Under the pieces are notes generated by a model that saw nothing but the letters and a program-made list of their open reading frames with translations, was not told the origin of the DNA and made no database searches. From the NCBI GenBank assembly GCA_930367205.1, contig OV884012.1, positions 54,085,239 through 54,149,238 on the forward strand: DNA of 64,000 bases, written 5' to 3'. Position 1 is the first letter of the stretch; each line of letters begins with the position of its first letter. Positions 33,009 through 45,972 of the stretch are shown one piece after another. The position numbers and the translations under genes are program-made. This DNA comes from Acanthosoma haemorrhoidale (Eukaryota; Arthropoda; Insecta; Hemiptera; Acanthosomatidae).

Positions 33009-36000
33009 CTACACCGGCGAAAAAAATATCTATATCTATATATATATATCTAATGGTCAAACAAATAATCTATATATTAGCCATATGGCATAAGGATTGG
33101 AAGAAGGGCCGGGATATCACAAAATGATTGGAGATTATTAATCTCTGTTTTGTTTAAGATCATCACGCGAAGTTATATTATAGTACAAGACTATATAATA
33201 AGTAAAGCTTCTTGAGGCTATAGGATACCTCTTAACGATAATTTTGGTCTTGCAGACCGGATTCACTACTTTTTTATTTAATTACCACTTATTTTCCCTC
33301 TCAGGGCTGACAGACTATGGCACCCGACCCCTAAATAATCTGTGAATCAAGCACATGTCTCCACCGTTTACATGCCATCAACTAGACCCTCGGTTGACTG
33401 ATGCTGAAATTTTGCCTGGTAAATTAAATTAGAAAATACTCAAGCTATTTCTTGTTTTGTTGGTTAACAAAAGAAAAGGTATCGAGTGAACAGGTAACAT
33501 AATATAATGCCTAACTGCATTAATTAACTCATGTGACCTATATAATATATGCACACACATGATATGCCTGTATGTATATGCGACCTTCGGGCCTATAAAA
33601 CAATCTGAACGTTTTCATACATAGCCATTTTAAAAATATAAATTTAAAATCAGTTAGGAATTCAGTGTTGTACACAGTAGAAACGGTAAAGCAACTTTTG
33701 ATAGCCAATGTGGTCGAAGGCCTTCAATCAGAGCTAAAGTATCCCTTAATGGGAGGTACCTGAATACCAACGTAAATGATTGGGTAACGATTCGACAGCC
33801 CATAAAACTCGACCTATAATTAATTGATGGTTGGGATACAGGAGACCGAACACCATTCATTCTTACAGGAACCACCTCCTAGATACTGCTAGGTTCCTAG
33901 ATCCTTGAGGAGTAGGTGATTATTAGAGCTTGCTACCCCGGACTAGCTGGGGATTAAAGGGCTGGAGGTACCGACGTCATAAATGTAGTCGTCGTGACTT
34001 TTGATTTGGCTGTAGGAGGCCAAGGGATAGGAAGGAGACTTTTGAGAGTTTAGGCACATAGTTCGGTCAATTACAGGCTGAAAGTTACGTAGATGGTTTT
34101 GGGGTCATTACACATCTGAAAAAATACAAATTTTCCGACTCGTTTTATATTTAAAATATTCATTTACTACTATCAAATACTAATTAAACCGGAAGAAGAT
34201 ACTGTCATTCAATGTTCATGAAATTTTTTTCGGGAGGAGGGTAATAATAGGTACTGCTGGAGTACCGCAAATAGCCCTAAACACCTGTAGTCCATTAGAT
34301 TTAATAACCATTAGTGCTTATTAGCGAAGCTTTACTTTCGATCAGGAAAGGGACAATGGGTCACCCGGACGTCAGTCGATCCGTGATAGAACACAGCAAC
34401 CGTAAAAACGATTCAATCGATGTGAAATTTTAAATGTATACTAAAAAACCGACCGAGCTTTGGTGTTAATGTTTTTATAAGAATAATATATTGGAAAGTA
34501 TATTTAAAAAAAAAAATCAAACGTTTGCATCTTAGAACCCCGAGGCTTATCTTTTTTCTGACTTTTGAGTCTATAACTATAATAGAATAGAAAAAAACAT
34601 TTACTCCAATAAATTTACCACAGTAAAAACTGTAATGTACAGATGATAAATTTATATCTAGTGATGTCAGCCTGTCGTCCTCAGGTTACGAGAATAATGC
34701 AAGAAAGAAAAACGTCAAAACTTAATTTTAAAATAAAATCTATTTATATAAAATAAATTTGAAAGTTTGAACTACAATTAAATAAATAGCACATTTTATA
34801 TAATAAAATGGTTAAGAATAGAAAATTTACGAAAATGCTGCTACACTGGTCTTTAGTCTTCAGCATATTAGTGGCGTATGAACCAATGTTATAAAACATC
34901 AAACCAACTAACCTCTACACAGCGATCAGTCAACCACTACATTCTCTGGAGAATTTGCAACAATTTTAAGTGGAGTTAATTTAAACCTAAGGTAAATATT
35001 ATTTTTTTCGTTACTGACTAATGACGACCCTTATGTCATAAGGTTGGTTTTATTTTTAGCACCCCTGGGATATTATGGGATATAGGACGCAAAAACATTA
35101 TTATAAAGAAAGCCACTTTTAAAATACCCCACAGCCAGCTAGATAAGGGCAAGAGAGCAGCTAATGCAGCCCTTTGTCTAAGCGGTGACATCTCACCAGG
35201 ATTTAGTGCCAGTTCTCGAGCGAAGAACACTAAAGGGACTATCAGCTGCTGACAAGGCTCTGATAGTCTTTGAGGTCTTCATCTTCCACTCCTCCCCTCC
35301 CAGGCGACCATTTGGACATCAACAAGTTTCAGTATCTTGTAGACGCATATATCATCCAGATACCCACAAAGAGTCTGTTACAGTTAGGGGCCTGAAACAA
35401 AAAGATCACGGACCACATTGAGGTGGTCTAACTTTTTTGACGTTGTTTAATTTTTTCATAATTCAGAACTACTTCTCGACTCCAAAAATAGAAAAAAAAT
35501 TGCACGACTATAAGTCCTATGACTCAAAGGCACACAATTGAACAGCGAGATTCCAGCTGTCCAGTACACAAAGAGAGGAAATGACGAGGATCTTATATTA
35601 AACAATTAGGTCATGTTGATATGAAAGGGAATTAATTAAAAGCCCCTCCAGATTAAGAATATTTATTTTTTATATTAATGCTAGGCACATTGTAATTACA
35701 AAAAAAACATATCTTGTGAACATCTATATAGTTCTTTTTGCATCCTGTGTTTGACTTTTTGACCGAAAAAATAATTGTCATTCATCAAAAAGTATGTAAA
35801 TTTAAACTATTGTTTTGAGGCAAACTTCGTTACTTTCTGAACTTAGAGCCCATTGAGAATAGTTAATTGGGAGATTATCTCGTGCCTCTTTCCAAGCCAA
35901 AACCTTTATTTTGAGATACACGAGATGAAATGGCTTTTTATCAACAGATCCTAGTATCACATTCAACATATTCACGTTTAAAAAAATTACATACGTATAT

Positions 36001-37210
36001 AAATGATTAATTATAAATAGCACCCTGAATCAAGAATTAAAAACTAGGGATTAATACAATAATTCTTTTTAAAGAGGAACATAGTTGAAAGTCAGGTATT
36101 CTAAAAAACAATTTTTTTTCAGAGCCTTAATGATTTATTTTGACTTAAAAGAAAAATCTTGAACAACCCTTTTGAAAGTCTTTTTTTGAGAAAATAAATT
36201 AAGGAAAGGCACTTGTTGGATAATGAGTATGAGTAATAATTTCATTCGTTACTACATTTAACGTACTTACAATACGTATAAAAAGCGCAGGAATCTCCCT
36301 AAATGTTCATAAATTTTAACTACGAGGAGAAGGAAGTATTTAAAGAAAAAACTTGGGAATGTTGGAATCGATGGTGTTCCAGTTAGTTTTTTAGTAAGTA
36401 GTATTCGGGTAGACTATTTTTTTCCTTCTCGAATATATTTTCATCGTAAACATTCCGTGTATATATATTCATCAAGGTAACAGGCCATGTAAGGCAATTA
36501 TTAAACAATATATCAGAGTTGAATAACCATGGGCAGTTCACGTCGTCATTAAGGGAATAATATCGTATTAAATCACCGAATCGGAGCTGACACATGAGGC
36601 GGTAATGGGATTGATGACAGAACAGTTTCTCCGCTCACAATGGGCGCTAACATGTTTCGCCTTGGAGAACACAACGGAACCACACAGGCGTACATATTTT
36701 AGGGTCGGTTGCGAATCCCTTGCCGATCGTGCGTCCTGCGGCTTCCTGTACTGTTTAAGATTTCAAGGCGGGCTTCTGTAGAGGTAGCACACGACAAAGC
36801 CGCAAGCTTCGGCGCAGCTTGAATATTCCATAGCCGCTAATTTTCAGTTACACAGCTGGCCTCAGCCTCCTGAGGTGCTTAATACTTCGCGCTTAACAGC
36901 ATATGCGATTCTCTCGTGATCATCAAAACATATAAATGAAATGACAAAACAAATAGGTATGTCTAACTGACAAAGGAAAGTCAAATATATAACACTAAAC
37001 TATAAATAATTAAGCGCAATTTCATATGCTATGACTACAAAGAACCATATGGTTGATACAAAAAAACACAAATGAGTAGAGGCGAATGACCTTCGATGAA
37101 ACTAGGGAAATATAGAAATTTCTACAATAGGGAAAAGAGCGTAAAAGGTTGGCGAGATATATTAAAATAAAAAATGAATTAAATTAATAAAAAATAATAA
37201 TAACGGCGTC
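33009..37210. other. No recognisable gene; CpG-rich segment at 36.6-36.9 kb
   Basis: A (TA/CTATA)n tract lies at 33029-33051, beside the CSP exon. Frames at 33654-33875 (-), 35036-35421 (both strands), 35802-36023 (-) and 36383-36595 (-) have no domain that I can name. The segment 36595-36900 is rich in CG dinucleotides compared with its surroundings and has no long open frame. It could be a promoter or first-exon region or a repeat. Confidence 0.4.
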
Positions 37211-37480
37211 CTATGTAATGTTAGATTGAAGGGAGATAAGGAACTGATAAGGTATAGATTTAAAGATAAAACGAGTACTGACAGGGATAGTAGAATCCCA
37301 AAGATTAGGAGCACGGGTAAGAAAAGAACGGCCAAAGGAAGCTAATTTGTGAGAAGGGAAATGCAAGTTAGAAGGGTTACTAGTACAGACTTCAAACGAA
37401 TGTTCCTGTGTGTTTCCAAAATTAATATAACTTACGGCAGCTCTCTTAAAGGATATGTTTTGTAATATGCTGAAAATCAA
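37211..37480 (-). pseudogene. C-terminus of a LINE ORF2 (family not resolved)
   Basis: A minus-strand frame of 89 codons reads LHFPSHKLASFGRSFLTRAPNLWDS and ends FLISLQSNIT. The pattern 'P.hkl...grSFl.RAP.LWns' followed by a short hydrophobic segment and a stop is a common ending of ORF2 in several non-LTR clades. After the stop the minus strand passes into TTA/ATT-rich repeats, as a LINE tail would. It does not match lineages A or B here. No RT is attached, so it is 5' truncated or eroded. No motif run here exceeds the C-terminal region, so the clade is left open. Confidence 0.55.
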
Positions 37481-39704
37481 AGCTAATCCAATGAAAAATG
37501 TAGGGTCATTTATTAATCATTAAGTATTATTAATTGTTAAAGGTATCAAATTGAAGATCTGTACGTCGGGATAATACATGTTACAAGTTGGGACTTTAAT
37601 AGACTGACTACAAACATCTTTTAAAATCGTTTTCTCAGCTGCAACAAAACCTTTGATTCCACGATATATCACAATCAACGTTACATTTTCCCAAGATTTG
37701 AACGTCTAACAAGCACCTACATAATCTGCAGATATTATTTCTTAATACTTTACACCATTTCATTCGTTTACGATTGCTTTCATAATTATTTAGAAATATT
37801 ATGTAAAAAGTGATTGATTTAAGAGGAAATTGGTCAGTAAAAATAGGGACGTTATATCAAATTCATGCCTGATATTTAGACAGAGAAATGTATCTATCCT
37901 TTTTTAGGAGTTTCTGTGATGCTCAGTATTGCTTTTGAAAACGGGCAGGTACCACCGTTTCTATGCCTAATTCAGAATTCACAAATTCTTTCCAGTTTAA
38001 TTAAAGTAGATTTTGTCTCTATCCCGGCGCCTCAAACTCGTTTAACTAGTTTAATTAAGAGCCTCATCTGCCCAACTTTGCAGTACGGTTCTTCATCTGA
38101 CTAAAACATAGCTAGAAGGTTCTCAATTCCAGAAAGTGGTATTTAAAAATGTTCCCCGACATTCATTATTTTAGAAAAAGAAGGGCTAAGAAACGCTTGT
38201 GACGCCTACAGTAAATGACTTCATACACCGGAGACACATGTTCTTTGTTTCGATTTGTTGTACCAATTGGTACATCTTGGGTTACGTAACCCCTAACTTA
38301 CGTAACAATTAAAAAAATGAATAAATTAATTTCATCAAACCTCCTCTTAAGTTATTGATTGCTAATCTAGTCTAATCAATTAATCATTGCTAAGAAAATA
38401 GTTTTGTTTGTAATTGGGGTAATGATTTACATGGTCTTGTAATGAGGTTGATCGATGATATAACATCCCCAAACGATGAGGACTGTGTGAGGATTGTACT
38501 ACTGTCTACTGTATATCACTATATAGTACCTATGATGAGTTACTTGAACACCTCGCAGCACAAGATATCTCGTGGAAGAAGGCGATATGGCGGGGGTGGT
38601 ATTAACCCCCCCGGGAATTCGGAGGCTTTATCGAAAAAGTAAGGAGCGGGGGAGGTGCGGGTGCTGAATAAAACATGACAGTCTTTAGAAGCAATAAGAA
38701 TTGGTTCGAGGCAGGGCGGAATGTCAAATAGCTGACTTAGACAAAGGGGCCCTATGTCATTACCACCCTCGCTGGGAGCCTCGCCATCGCTCAAGGCTTC
38801 GGTTCACATTTAGCCCTCTCTCAGTCCTTCTCCGCTTATCTTGTTCTCTTGGCACAAAGCCTGCAATGTTTAACTAATTCATTTTAATAAGCTAAACCAT
38901 AGGCATCCATTATATATAGTTGATCCAAGGATCATTGACCTCCATAGTTTTACAGACCTGTACCAGATATCGATATGTCATGTCTTATATTTATATATTT
39001 CTTGTATGTATTATCCTTATCCTGGTGATTAATTCCTTGAGTACAATAAACCTAGTAATTAACACAGAGAACGCATTTGGTAGCCCGACTGTTCCTTAGA
39101 GATAGAAAAAGGTAAATCCAGCCAACCATCTTGTGGCGAGGGGAGAGAAATATAAGTTTTGTTTTAAAACATGGCCTCAGGGAGATAGGTTATTGGGACG
39201 CCATTGAGAAAGCTTGGTTCCATTGGGAAGCTTTGTTTGTTTGTTGTTCTTAAGCTTAGTAGATATTACTTGTAGAGTTTGTGGAGTTATGTACATGGAG
39301 GTGGCGGCTCCCATGAACTAGGTCATCCTGGAACAGCGCCTTATGATAAAAGTGAAAAGAGGGCAGCTAGAAGAGCTTTCACATCTTCCCCAGATAAGAG
39401 TCAAGGAGGAGCCAAGAAGGTAGAAGGCTCTCCTCGGGCAATGGACCTGCGAGGCATGGAACTTAAAGTGCCATGCACCTTTAGAAACTTTTAGACTCCC
39501 CAGATTATTGAACCAAGTTGATTCTCACGGGACATATGTATCGTCAAAGACAATCATTGTGCGGAATGGCATAGTGGTATTGTAAAAAATGAAAAGTTAG
39601 GATTAAGGATAAATGATATTAGTTAAGCTAGATGTAGGAAAAGAGGCTGCACGATTTGTAAATAATTTGTAGTTAGTTAGTAAGCATACCTGTATTTAGC
39701 CTGT
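37481..39704. other. No recognisable gene
   Basis: A plus-strand frame at 37916-38104 ends TRLTSLIKSLICPTLQYGSS, faintly like the RT-thumb region of a LINE, but is too short and isolated to call. GC-richer sequence at 38560-38860 and 39130-39500 carries open frames without domains. Confidence 0.35.
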
Positions 39705-40260
39705 CGGGTACAGATATGTAAGTCCCCAAGATGGGGTGAAGTGGGGTGGGAGACGCTACTAGGTTAATTTGTAGGGCCACGGCAACCGTCGTCCGCGAGG
39801 GAGAGGTCTCTCCCAAGGAGGTGCTAATTTTAGTGAGACGAAGGCAGAGATTCCCTCTAGGAAGGTGTGGGGTCTGACAACGCCGGACTAAAGCATAGCG
39901 AGGTTAGGAGAGAGAGATGCAGAGGTATTTGAATGAGCACCTCCTTGGGAGAGACCTCTCCCTAGTGCACAACGGTTGTCGTGGCCCTGCAAACTTACCA
40001 AGCAGATCAACGGCGATCCAGTCTGCCTCTCTCCGGTTCAAACTCGCCTTTGGGATCCGGACGGTTTTCGCCTATCCTCAGATACCAAGTGTGAATTCGT
40101 GGTCATTCCAAGACCACACAAACTACCTACCCTATACCTCTTCTCCTGAACATAGTGCATTGTCGGGGCACATACCTATCAAATATTGAGTCAGATAGTA
40201 AGACCGTCATGAAACGATTGTCCAGGTAATAAACCTAATCAACCCTCACTTCGTCACCAG
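39705..40260. repeat. GC-rich foldback (inverted-repeat) element, copy 1
   Basis: The same repeat family occurs at 58252-58815. In this copy, 39746-39825 matches the family in forward sense, 39826-39935 is an unpaired middle, and 39936-40190 matches the family in reverse complement. The two arms (about 39770-39825 and 39936-39995, around gagaggtctctcccaagg) can therefore fold back on each other. The left edge 'tgtcgggt' also matches the left edge of the 58-kb copy. The small plus-strand frame across it and the reverse-strand frames in the other copy are by-products of the repeat. No transposase is present. The element class is unknown. Confidence 0.7.
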
Positions 40261-42748
40261 GGCTAGGCTAACTAGGCACCCCCCTCGAGACGACCCGAAA
40301 ACTTCATTCTTACAAAATTAAATTAACGAGTTGTGTAATATTTTTGCATTTCTTTTTGCCTTACCGTATTTTTTTCAACTTTAACCACGATGAAAACAAT
40401 GAGAACTTTAATTTAATTATTAATAATACCGTAATTAATATTTCAATTAATTTATTTCAAGTGTTTTTGGATAAACATTTCAAATTTCGGATCCACTTGA
40501 GTAATTTTTCCACCACTATCGCGGAATACACCCACAAAAATACGACAGTGCCCCACACATGGATGAAACTAAGAACCCTCCTGGGCTTGGCTGCAGTCCA
40601 CTTTAGCTTTAGGAAGAGCTCGCTTCAATACATTACAACATCATACTGCTTGATTGTTGCCTTAGCAGAAGTCAATCTAACAGTAATGGTGTAACTGTAA
40701 TATTAAAAATAGGAACCTTCTCATAAGGAATCAGGATCAGAAACTACTAAAATTGTAAAATTATACTTATACCATAAAGCTTTAGAATGAATAAAGATTG
40801 AAGACAAAAATCAAAATCCCTTCTAAGAATCGTCATCAGAGAATAATCGCAGAGGAAGTAGCCAGCAATTAGCTCTCCCTCAAAAGGCAGATTAATAACA
40901 AAAAAAAACGGCAAATGGGGGGAAAAAAGAGAGAGGGAGAAAGGAGATGAATAAAAAAGCCCCTCCATCATTTCGGCACGCAACTTCGGTCCATCGACAG
41001 CACAAAAGATCTCCTGCCTCCCCTGGAAATGGATACACACTGGGCAAGAGAAAAGGGCCTGTTTTCAATATTGCGAACGCCACTAGCACCTTTGATGAGG
41101 CAACGGTTCTCTATCCCAGGGATAAAAGCTTCATATCATATGGGTACAGAAATGATAACCTAAAAAGAAGAAAGGTTTTTTTTTTCCATTAAGCGAATAA
41201 TAGGGTGAGATCTGATAATGAGCAAACATCAACTGTCATCGGGGTCACTTCACAATAACTCAGGCCTCTTTATCAGCCAATAGATAATTACACAGTATCG
41301 GTGCCTATAGTTGGCTATGTGTCCTGGCTCGGGTGGGAGTGAAAAAATATAGACAGATGGCCTGAACCTTTGTGCCAGTGAAGCGGGGAAATAAATACCT
41401 CGTCACACAGCGGATTAATTACATTCGTTTGTACTTGGCGTCTGGTCGGTTATATTTAATCAGTCAATCGCTCCATTACTAATCAGGCCACTTGCTACAT
41501 TTTTGTTTGAACGCTCAACGTTAATTAGTAAATTGTAACTGTATGCACTGGTAGCATTTGGCTACAGTCCACTACAGAGAAAATAACGTCCGAAAGGAAA
41601 AAAAATACTTGCTTGGAATTAACCACAAATTTAAATTTAGCGGTTGCTTGAACCAAGCTTTTTATCACCAAGTAAATGTTTGCGATGGTCATTGCGCGGC
41701 AACTGTCGTATGATCACTATTTACGAAGCATCACTGGCCTGGAGTACAATTAATTTTATTTAATCTTCTGACTCATATGTTAAACAACAATGTGACAAAA
41801 TTTTTCTCTATCCTTCTTATTGGGTTAAAAAATTTCAGATACTAGCAGTAACTGAAAATATTTTTGATAGTTTTAATGTTATCAAATGGGTACATAATTA
41901 GTTTTTTTTTAATTATTCCGTAATACTATTCCTCCCCAATTTATTGTGTTACACAGTGTTTCGAGAAATTATGAACTCATTTGTTTCAATTTATATTTTA
42001 ATATATTTTTAGTTACTCTATGTAACCCTCCACTCTGCTGTTGAAAACCAAATAACTCCTTCAATGTTTCTTATTTCAATTTTACAAATTTCCCAGGCTC
42101 ATTATTTTGGTTCATTGCTGTGTCAGTTTGGTACAATAGCGTAAAGTCAAATTTTATTGACTATTATTCATTCCAATTGCTCAAGGCCGATTAACGAAAG
42201 AATTCTCTTCTCTTCCTCAGTCGGAATTAGCTTGATAACAGAAAAACGCCATTACCTCTTAAGGATTTTCTGGGAAACTTAAATGTTCAATGCAATTATA
42301 TCTAGTTTTAAAAGCAATGGTTCTTTCTGCCTTATTGATGCTTACAAAAAATTGTCCCAATACACTAGAATGATAACAATAGCTGAGATTACATTTATCT
42401 ATTGTAAATATGACTCCCTTCATTAGTTACCTAAAAAAGAAAAAAACACACTAAGTTACTCTGCGTGTTAATGCAATACATGATTAGGAATCCGTAACCT
42501 TCAGTGATTTTGTATTCAGTTTTATCTTGACGGTCCTGACTCTTGGCAGTCGTACTGACATAGATAAAGTCTGGCTTAAAACTAGTTAAGTATACTTAGT
42601 AGAGTAGAAAGTATTATTTTTCACCATACCCAGAATAGGAATCATATTATCAAAGTTGCAGTGGAGACCGTAAACATAGTATGTTCCTGCATTTTGAGAT
42701 CTTTTTTGGAGGCGATAAATGTCTTTACTGGCCCAACAAAGTCTTTCC
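40261..42748. other. No recognisable gene
   Basis: A plus-strand frame of 116 codons (40344-40694) and overlapping frames at 40747-41192 have no domain that I recognise. Base composition is ordinary for the window. Confidence 0.4.
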
Positions 42749-42830
42749 TGAATCAATTACTCAAGACAATCATCACCAGCCCGTTGTAACGATCAGTAGT
42801 CCCATCCGCTTCCCTTAATCGCGCTACTAG
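42749..42830. repeat. 81-bp low-copy repeat, copy 1
   Basis: The block from 'ctgaatcaattactcaagac' to 'ttaatcgcgctac' recurs at 48290-48369 with about three substitutions. Its flanks are unrelated to those of the other copy. It has no coding capacity and its class is unknown; it may be part of a SINE or of a longer repeat. Confidence 0.8.
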
Positions 42831-43726
42831 GACGAAGACGGCGATGACTCGGCAGCACACCTGTTGGACGCAGGTACGGCGCACAAACTGACAGCCTAAT
42901 GGTAGTGGCCATGTCCTCCCTAGACAGAAGTGGCTCACATCAACGTGTCACTCGGCCACTACACTCGCAGCTTATAGTTTCCATTCTTCTTTTTGCCAAA
43001 GTTTTATTTTTTTTTTTTTCCCCTCCCTTGGTTCCAAACGTCACTGGAACTGCCCCCACTTCAATGCTAATGGCCCCTCACAGCGAATACGTTTGCTCTT
43101 CAACCTGTAATTTCGTTGTGTTTTCCATTGTCTGCCATCCACTTTAGCAACGACTTCCCACTCGTAGTCCGACGAAAAAATAACTCAAAGGTTAATCATG
43201 GTATCCTTTCCCAAGCATTATTGTTTTATGAAATTTCACGGGTTGATTATTAATTGTTTCATTTCATAAAAAAAAAATTTTAATTATTCTTCTCTTCAAT
43301 CTTGAATAAACCGTACAAACACCACGTAATTCAAAGATCAGTACTGTCTATAATACTTCTTTTGCTTACACAGTTATATGATTTATTTCACTGACAGCTA
43401 ATTGTTGTAACCAACAATACAAAAACAATGTTACATGAGTTAAATAATCATAAATTTTAAATAAGAAAGATAGACTAAAGTTAGCAAATATTTAACAAAC
43501 AAGTCAATTAATTTATTAATTTAAGAATCAGTAAAACCTGGTATTTATTATTTGATTTATATTTGAGGAATGGTAAGACATTAGAGATGGTTACGGGAGT
43601 AGCCCGCAAGAAGAGTGATTCATTAGATCACAACGTTGACAGTAAGATAAAATAATCTATGTCAGTATTTAGTTTGTAATTAAGAGGTAAAAGGTACTAT
43701 TTACCATTTACTTTAAATATATATAT
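42831..43726. other. No recognisable gene
   Basis: A plus-strand frame at 42899-43147 contains a T-run-encoded phenylalanine stretch and no domain. The remainder is AT-rich. Confidence 0.4.
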
Positions 43727-44549
43727 AACTTCTTTATTGTGCTAAAATTATAATCTGCCTGATTAGGCAATAAGTAATTGAGATAAATGCTCCCGTTCAT
43801 ACCATATTTACAATTCATCATTCACTCGCTCAACATATCATACAATATTTAAAAAAGCCCAAATCCACATGTTTGTCACCTTCCTCGCATGCGAAAGAGG
43901 AAGTGGAGTCTTGGGAAGTCCCCCACGTTCTTCCGTCAGGCGAGTCACCGGATACGAGCCAGTGTTGGCTGGCGAAGAGCCATATATGCTCAGGACATGA
44001 TTGGAGAAACTGGTCATTGCCAGGACTCCCACTGTCACGCATTTATAGCAGGTCACGAGGCCACTGCCGTTTCAGTCTCCGAGGAGGATTATAGGAATGA
44101 GCGGTGCAGTGCAATGACTACGAGATTAGGGTGGTTGGATAGGTTACTATATAATTTCATAAACTTGGAAGGGATGAGTTTAAGTGTAAGCTATATTAAG
44201 ATCGTTATGAAGGGTTTTGTTGCTAATGTAATCAGGGGCATTTACTAGTTCTCAGGACTTTTGATTGAAAGGATTGGATGCGCTTGATGTTCGACTTTTT
44301 AGCTGTCCCCCATAGCTCTATTCCGTATGACCAGATTGGCTTAAGTATAACTTTGTAGATTATTTCTTTTCTATTGAGAGATGGGATGTCCTTTGAAGTA
44401 GTCTGTACAGTTGTCCAAAGCGTTTGTTTAGTTCTTTGTCTTTTTAGCCTTGTATGTGAGTTCCAGGTCAGCCTTTGGTTTGTCCCAGGTTTGTCGAGAT
44501 GGAAGCCAAAGTACTGTACATTTTGTTTCATTAAGTTTGATCCGCCATA
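43727..44549 (-). mobile_element. Jockey-like LINE, lineage A copy 3
   Basis: A minus-strand copy containing the 3' tail (43735-43860), the end of ORF2 and a thumb/C-terminal segment. The frame at 44232-44550 reads GFHLDKPGTNQRLTWN, LWTTVQTTSKDIPSLNRKE and IWSYGIELWGTAKKSN, which align with copies 1 and 2. At about 44520 the sequence jumps from the thumb to a short RT piece and then stops matching, so the RT core is deleted. A short insertion (PGTNQ) is present relative to copy 1. No flanking duplication could be recognised. Confidence 0.82.
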
Positions 44550-44903
44550 AAATGTTATTAAATTTATAAAATGTTTCTTATGATGAGAAAATGGATATTC
44601 AAAGTCAAGGTTTCTGTTGACGAAAGTACAATCCATAGGTAGCTGGAAGACACAAAGATGACAACACCCAATATTTTACTAAGTAATAGCCGCGCAGACA
44701 TAACTTACCTGGAACTTCATGGAGAATGCTACAAGAGGAGAAAAATCTGCATTACACAAATGATAAGCAGTTCGTGTCCCTACTCTCAGTTACTAGGTTG
44801 TAAAAAAAACGATGTGTTGATTAAAACTGCCAAGAATAGTCTAGAGTCTAGAGTAAGGCATTAGTGAAGGTTAGTGAAATTAAATTATATATATTGTAAC
44901 ATT

Positions 44904-44925
44904 CATGATATTTGAGAATATCATG
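44904..44925. repeat. Perfect 9-bp stem-loop
   Basis: catgatatt, a 4-base loop tgag, then aatatcatg form a perfect hairpin. It sits at the left edge of a GC-richer segment that ends in a GAA tract. It may be a structural end of that repeat or chance; a 9-bp perfect AT-rich stem is not extraordinary. Confidence 0.5.
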
Positions 44926-44929
44926 GCCT

Positions 44930-45110
44930 GCAACCCTTCCAGCTGGTCAGCATCATCCCTTTGTGCTCTTAGGAGTGGGGATGAGATGAAGGGCGAGTCT
45001 TAGTCAGTCTTAGCCTAACAGCCAGAGAGCAAAGCAGAGCAAGCTCCCGTTCCGTTGACGGTCATCAACACAAGCAGAGGAGAAGAAGAAGAAGAAGAAG
45101 AAGAAGAAGA
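44930..45110 (+). repeat. GC-richer segment with (GAA)n tail, SINE-like
   Basis: About 150 bp of balanced composition, starting 'ggcctgcaacccttcc', runs into ten GAA units at 45082-45110. A compact non-coding segment with a simple-sequence 3' tail is the shape of a SINE. I found no A or B box and no second copy in the window, so this rests on shape only. Confidence 0.35.
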
Positions 45111-45972
45111 TTACACGGATATCATTGATTGGGTGATATTGATATTGTTTTTTTATTATGGATCCATTGAAAGGGATTGAGCTCAATTTTCAATTTTCAT
45201 GTATTTTTTTATGTAATTAGTAGTAGTAACCATCCTTGTTCAAAAGGAATTGAATATATTTTTTTTATATAATTAATGTCAGCACTCTATATAATTATAA
45301 TTATTTGTTATAACCATTTTATTTGTATACATATATTTCACAATTCCCAGTTTCTAAATTTATTAATAACTACGACATTAGCCTTGAGATCGGGCGATTC
45401 AATCGGGATAATTTCCTAGGTCGAAGACATAAAAACAATTTGAATTAAAGATCTCATGACGGACCTACCAAATTAGTTAAGGTAAATTGATCAAATAAAT
45501 TAGAAAAATAAATGGTAAAAAAATGAGGTAGGTTTCAATATATACATTTACTAATTTTCGGAGTCTTTTGTTTCCACGTCCTGACAATTTACGGTCTTAA
45601 AAGATATTAATATAAACATGATCAACTCGCTCACCATTGTTTTTAATATCGATTTAGAGAAGCTTGCATTGAAGCAATAAAAACTAATTATGTGTGGATG
45701 ATTTCAAGGTAGTAGGTGCTAGAATATTCATAAGTAAAATAGAAAGTACATAAAAACTGGCTGAACCCTATATGGGTTGATGGTCAACAATATCACGTGA
45801 TGCCTTCGTGGAAGCAACTTATTTTATTCATTAATTTATAGGTCATTTCCTCAACCACTCAACATTGGATTCTCAAAACATCCTTAGTCAACTTCAAGGT
45901 TTTTTTTTATCCATTGTACCTTCCTTCTTTCGATTTCCATTCATTCCCTGCCATCTATCCTCCATTTTTTTT

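Noticed and set aside
35802..36023. Frame with a faint transposase-like look (KVLAWKEARDNLP)
   Set aside because: No catalytic residues or terminal repeats; resemblance too weak.
37916..38104. Possible LINE RT-thumb fragment (LIKSLICPTLQYGSS)
   Set aside because: Too short, with no neighbouring RT motifs and no tail; resemblance may be chance.
39917..40189. 90-codon plus-strand frame, with a similar frame on the minus strand at 58447-58736
   Set aside because: Similarity arises because both lie in the same foldback repeat in opposite senses; several frames are open equally and no domain is present.
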